64,000 nucleotides of DNA from Paraburkholderia caballeronis (GTDB taxonomy: Bacteria > Pseudomonadota > Gammaproteobacteria > Burkholderiales > Burkholderiaceae). The notes under the pieces were generated by a model that was given only the letters and a program-made list of their open reading frames with translations, was not told the DNA's origin and made no database searches. The stretch spans positions 806,001 through 870,000 of the forward strand of contig NZ_FNSR01000003.1 in the NCBI RefSeq assembly GCF_900104845.1, in the 5' to 3' direction. Below, piece by piece: positions 61,116 to 64,000 of the stretch (its first letter is position 1; the number at the start of each line of letters is the position of its first letter). The translations under genes were made by a program, and so were the position numbers.

Positions 61116-62660
61116 ATGTCCACCGTCTCCGGCGCCGCGCCGGCCCCCGTTGCGCCCGTGCTCGAAACGATCGGCCTGACGCGCGCGTTCCCCGGCGTGC
61201 GCGCGCTCGAACGCGTGGATTTCCGCCTGTTTCCCGGCGAAATCCACACGCTGATGGGCCAGAACGGCGCGGGCAAGTCCACGCTGATCAACGTGCTGAC
61301 CGGCGTGCACCAGCCGGACGCCGGCGAGATCCGCGTCGGCGGCGAGCCGGTGCGCTTCGCGACGCCGCAGGAGGCCAAGGCGGCCGGCATCCAGACGCTG
61401 TATCAGGAGATCAACCTGTGCCCCAACCTGTCGGTCGCGGAGAACATCTTCGCGGGCCGCCAGCCGAAGCGGCGCGGGTTGATCGACTGGAAGACGATCC
61501 ATCGCCGCGCGGCCGACGTGCTCGCGGAACTGAACCTGTCGCTCGACGTCACGCAGTCGCTCGACACCTATCCGATCGCGATGCAGCAGATGGTGGCGAT
61601 CGCGCGCGCGATGTCGGTGGACGCGCGCATCCTGATCCTCGACGAACCGACGTCGAGCCTCGACGACGGCGAGGTGAGCCGGCTCTTCGACGTGCTGCGC
61701 AGGCTGAAGGCGGCGGGCATCGCGATCCTGTTCGTCACGCATTTCCTCGAACAGACCTATGCGATCTCCGACCGCATCACGGTGATGCGCAACGGCGAGC
61801 GCGAGGGCGAATACCTCGCCGCGAATCTGCCGGTGCAGACGCTGGTCGCGAAGATGGTCGGCCAGCAGAACGCGGGCGCGCATCTCGAACCCGGCGCGGA
61901 CGACGCGCAGCGCGACGCGGCCCGGCCCTGCGCGCCGTACCTCGCGGCGCACGGCCTCGCGCGCCGCGGCGTGCTCAATCCGCTCGACCTCGAAGTGCGG
62001 CCGGGCCAGATCCTCGGGCTCGCCGGCCTGCTCGGCTCGGGCCGCACCGAGACCGCGCGGCTGCTGTTCGGCGCCGACCGCGCGGACGCCGGCGCGCTGT
62101 CGATCGACGGCCGGCCCGCGCGGCTCGGGTCGCCGCGCGACGCGGTGCGCCACGGCATCGCGTATTGCCCGGAGGACCGCAAGAAGGAAGGCATCGTCGC
62201 GGACCTGTCGATCCGCGAGAACATCGTGCTCGCATTGCAGGCGCGGCGCGGCTGGTGGCGGATGATCGGCCGCGCGCGCCAGCGCGAACTCGCGAACGGC
62301 TACATCGCGCAACTCGGCATCAAGGCCCGCGACGCGGAGCAGCCGATCGCGCTGCTGTCCGGCGGCAACCAGCAGAAGGTGCTGCTCGCGCGCTGGCTCG
62401 CCACCGAGCCGAAGCTGCTGATCCTCGACGAGCCGACGCGCGGCATCGACGTCGCCGCGAAGTTCGAGATCATGGAACGCGTGCGCGCGCTGTGCGCGAA
62501 GGGCCTCGGCATCCTGTTCATCTCGTCGGAGATCGGCGAGGTGGTGCGGATCAGCGACCGCATCGCGGTGCTGCGCGACCGCCGCAAGGTCGCCGAACTC
62601 GGCGGAGCCGCGCGCACCGAAAGCGAGGTCTACGCGCTGATCGCCGGAGGCCGCGAATGA
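61116..62660 (+). CDS. ytfR: Sugar ABC transporter ATPase with two nucleotide-binding domains (YtfR-like)
   Basis: Cytoplasmic ATPase subunit of 514 residues. First domain: Walker A GQNGAGKST, Q-loop LYQEINLCPNLSVAENIFAG, signature region YPIAMQQMVAIARAM, Walker B ILILDEPTSSLD. Second domain: reduced Walker A GLLGSGRTETAR, YCPEDRKKEGIVADLSIREN, signature LSGGNQQKVLLARWL, Walker B LLILDEPTRGID. Asymmetric domains are normal for RbsA/MglA/YtfR proteins. Overlaps the permease gene by four bases. Confidence 0.92.
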   Translation: MSTVSGAAPAPVAPVLETIGLTRAFPGVRALERVDFRLFPGEIHTLMGQNGAGKSTLINVLTGVHQPDAGEIRVGGEPVRFATPQEAKAAGIQTLYQEINLCPNLSVAENIFAGRQPKRRGLIDWKTIHRRAADVLAELNLSLDVTQSLDTYPIAMQQMVAIARAMSVDARILILDEPTSSLDDGEVSRLFDVLRRLKAAGIAILFVTHFLEQTYAISDRITVMRNGEREGEYLAANLPVQTLVAKMVGQQNAGAHLEPGADDAQRDAARPCAPYLAAHGLARRGVLNPLDLEVRPGQILGLAGLLGSGRTETARLLFGADRADAGALSIDGRPARLGSPRDAVRHGIAYCPEDRKKEGIVADLSIRENIVLALQARRGWWRMIGRARQRELANGYIAQLGIKARDAEQPIALLSGGNQQKVLLARWLATEPKLLILDEPTRGIDVAAKFEIMERVRALCAKGLGILFISSEIGEVVRISDRIAVLRDRRKVAELGGAARTESEVYALIAGGRE

Positions 62661-63715
62661 CGCGTTTTCCGATGCGTTTTCCCGCCGGGCTGCTGAAACA
62701 TCCGCTCGCATGGCCGGCCGCGACGCTCGTCGCGCTGCTCGCGATCGACGTGATCCATCGCGCGGACTTCCTGTCGGTCACGCTGCTCGGCGGCCATCTG
62801 TTCGGCGCGCCGGTGGACATCCTCACGCGCGCCGCGCCGCTCGTCGTCGTGTCGCTCGGCATGACGCTCGTGATCGCGACGCGCGGCATCGACATCTCGG
62901 TCGGCGCGGTGGTCGCGATCGCCGGCGCGGCGGCCGCGACCGTGCTCGCCGACGATCCGTCGCGGGTCGGTACGGCGTTCGGCGCGGCGCTCGCGGTCGG
63001 CCTGCTCGCCGGCGCATGGAACGGGCTGCTGGTCGCGTTCGTCGGCATGCAGCCGATCATCGCGACGCTGATCCTGATGGTCGCCGGGCGCGGCATCGCG
63101 CAACTGCTGACCGGCGGCCAGATCATCCCGATCGGCGCGCCGGGTTATCTCGCGGCCGGCGGCGGTTTTTTCGCGCTCGTGCCGTGCGCGGTGTGGATCG
63201 CGATAGCAGTCACGACCGTCACCGCGCTGATCGTGAACCGCACCGCGCTCGGCCTGTTCATCCGCTCGATCGGCGTGAACCCGGTCGCGGCGCGGCTCGC
63301 GGGCCTGTCGTCGCGCGCCGTGATCTTCGGCGCGTATGCGTTCTGCGGCGTGACGGCGGCGATCGCCGGCATCCTGATCAGCTCGAACGTGCGCAGCGCG
63401 GACGGCAACAACGCGGGCCTGCTGCTCGAACTCGACGCGATCCTCGCGGTCACGCTCGGCGGCACGTCGCTCGCGGGCGGCCGCTTCAGCCTCGCGGGCA
63501 CCGTGCTCGGCGCGCTCATCATCCAGACCCTCACGTACACCACCTATTCGATCGGCGTGCCGCCCGAGGCGACGCTCGTCGTGAAGGCGATCGTCGTGCT
63601 GCTGGTCACGCTGATCCAGTCGCCGGCCGCGCGCGCGACGGCCGCCCGGCATCTGCGGCGCGCGGCCGCGCTGCGCCGCGCGCGCCGCGTGCCCCTCAAG
63701 AGCCCGACGCCATGA
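62657..63715 (+). CDS. ytfT: Sugar ABC transporter permease, YtfT-like
   Basis: Inner-membrane permease of 352 residues with about nine helices. The family motif is VVVSLGMTLVIATRGIDISV followed by GAVVAIAGA; further conserved segments are GMQPIIATLILMVAGRGIAQ and AVTLGGTSLAGGRFSLAGTV. It forms the heterodimeric channel with YjfF. Its start overlaps the ATPase stop (ATGA) and its stop overlaps the next start in the same way, so the three are translationally coupled. The C-terminus has an Arg-rich cytoplasmic tail. Confidence 0.92.
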   Translation: MTRFPMRFPAGLLKHPLAWPAATLVALLAIDVIHRADFLSVTLLGGHLFGAPVDILTRAAPLVVVSLGMTLVIATRGIDISVGAVVAIAGAAAATVLADDPSRVGTAFGAALAVGLLAGAWNGLLVAFVGMQPIIATLILMVAGRGIAQLLTGGQIIPIGAPGYLAAGGGFFALVPCAVWIAIAVTTVTALIVNRTALGLFIRSIGVNPVAARLAGLSSRAVIFGAYAFCGVTAAIAGILISSNVRSADGNNAGLLLELDAILAVTLGGTSLAGGRFSLAGTVLGALIIQTLTYTTYSIGVPPEATLVVKAIVVLLVTLIQSPAARATAARHLRRAAALRRARRVPLKSPTP

Positions 63716-64000
63716 ACCGTCCGCAGCATGTCACGCACCCGACGCTCGCCGCATGGCGGCATCGCGCGGCGCGCTTCGTCGATCCGCGCGTGCTGCCGAT
63801 CGTCGTCACCGTGCTGCTGTTCGTCGCGCTGTTCGCGTTCGGCTCCGTGATGTACACCGGCTTCTTCTCCCTTCAGGTGCTGCTCGGGCTGCTGGTGGAC
63901 AACGCATTCCTGCTGATCGTGTCGATCGGCATGACGTTCGTGATCGTGTCGGGCGGCATTGATCTGTCGGTCGGCGCGGTGGTCGCGCTGACCACGATCC
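63712..64000 (+). CDS. yjfF: Second sugar ABC transporter permease, YjfF-like (runs off the right edge)
   Basis: About 96 N-terminal residues: MNRPQHVTHPTLAAW, the first helix VLPIVVTVLLFVALFAFGSV and the permease family motif LIVSIGMTFVIVSGGIDLSV followed by GAVVALTTI. YjfF pairs with YtfT. The gene is cut by the window edge; remaining helices and any further genes, such as sugar dehydrogenase or lactonase, lie outside. Confidence 0.88.
   Translation, partial: MNRPQHVTHPTLAAWRHRAARFVDPRVLPIVVTVLLFVALFAFGSVMYTGFFSLQVLLGLLVDNAFLLIVSIGMTFVIVSGGIDLSVGAVVALTTI

Overview
The window is a high-GC, densely coded stretch of a betaproteobacterial genome. It most resembles Burkholderiaceae (Burkholderia / Paraburkholderia / Caballeronia). 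The reasons are a GBP-type porin, a YadA-class trimeric autotransporter with an extended signal peptide, three DUF2827 genes, many LysR/GntR/AraC regulators each paired with a small catabolic operon, and strong GC-rich codon bias. I saw no rRNA, tRNA, CRISPR array, prophage or intact insertion sequence. The gene content (scavenging, signalling, surface structures) suggests an accessory part of a multireplicon genome; that is inference.

Layout. 1-7.3 kb: the 5' part of a ketodeoxyglucarate dehydratase gene (kdgD), an EAL-HDOD signalling protein, broken regulator remnants (AraC, ANTAR, LysR), an NmrA-like protein, a MAPEG protein, a YciI-like protein facing a GlxA-type regulator across a clean palindrome, and a methyltransferase. 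7.5-11.5 kb: an alcohol dehydrogenase / aldehyde dehydrogenase pair of the aryl-alcohol type with an AcoR-like regulator lacking the AAA+ domain. 11.9-17.9 kb: a GAF-PAS-GGDEF-EAL protein, a LysR/EamA exporter pair and a Cache chemoreceptor. 18.6-32.7 kb: a large two-operon catabolic island. 33-40 kb: a copper-type P-ATPase, an orphan 2-oxoacid dehydrogenase E1 and a second chemoreceptor. 40.8-51.8 kb: a surface locus with a 1677-residue trimeric autotransporter, a porin, and a tightly overlapped operon of three DUF2827 proteins plus one secreted protein. 52.2-64 kb: an AraC/alcohol dehydrogenase pair, then a sugar-acid and pentose locus: L-2-keto-3-deoxyarabonate dehydratase, a UxaA/GarD-type dehydratase, LysR and GntR regulators, and a YtfQRT-YjfF-type sugar ABC importer running off the right edge.

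The catabolic island (18569-32725) is the most coherent unit. Genes run leftward in two transcription units. The first starts at a near-consensus promoter at 32698-32725: MFS transporter, lactonase-like metallohydrolase, SDR, MmgE/PrpD, beta-hydroxyacid dehydrogenase, NIPSNAP, beta-hydroxyacid dehydrogenase, aldehyde dehydrogenase. The second starts near 24400: PcaC-like decarboxylase, second MFS transporter, third beta-hydroxyacid dehydrogenase, cupin, tandem-CMD protein, a 65-residue ORF, phosphoglycerate mutase and a FadR-type GntR regulator. Both start regions carry the same 13-mer, CTTGTCATACAAT, whose core TTGTNNNACAA fits the FadR/GntR operator pattern. This suggests one regulon for an unidentified hydroxyacid or lactone-like substrate.

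The surface locus is the second point of interest. A Ser/Thr-rich adhesin stalk made of a 39-residue repeat (11 + 14 + 14) lies next to three DUF2827 paralogues that look like glycosyltransferases. A dedicated adhesin-modification system is a testable hypothesis, not a demonstrated function.
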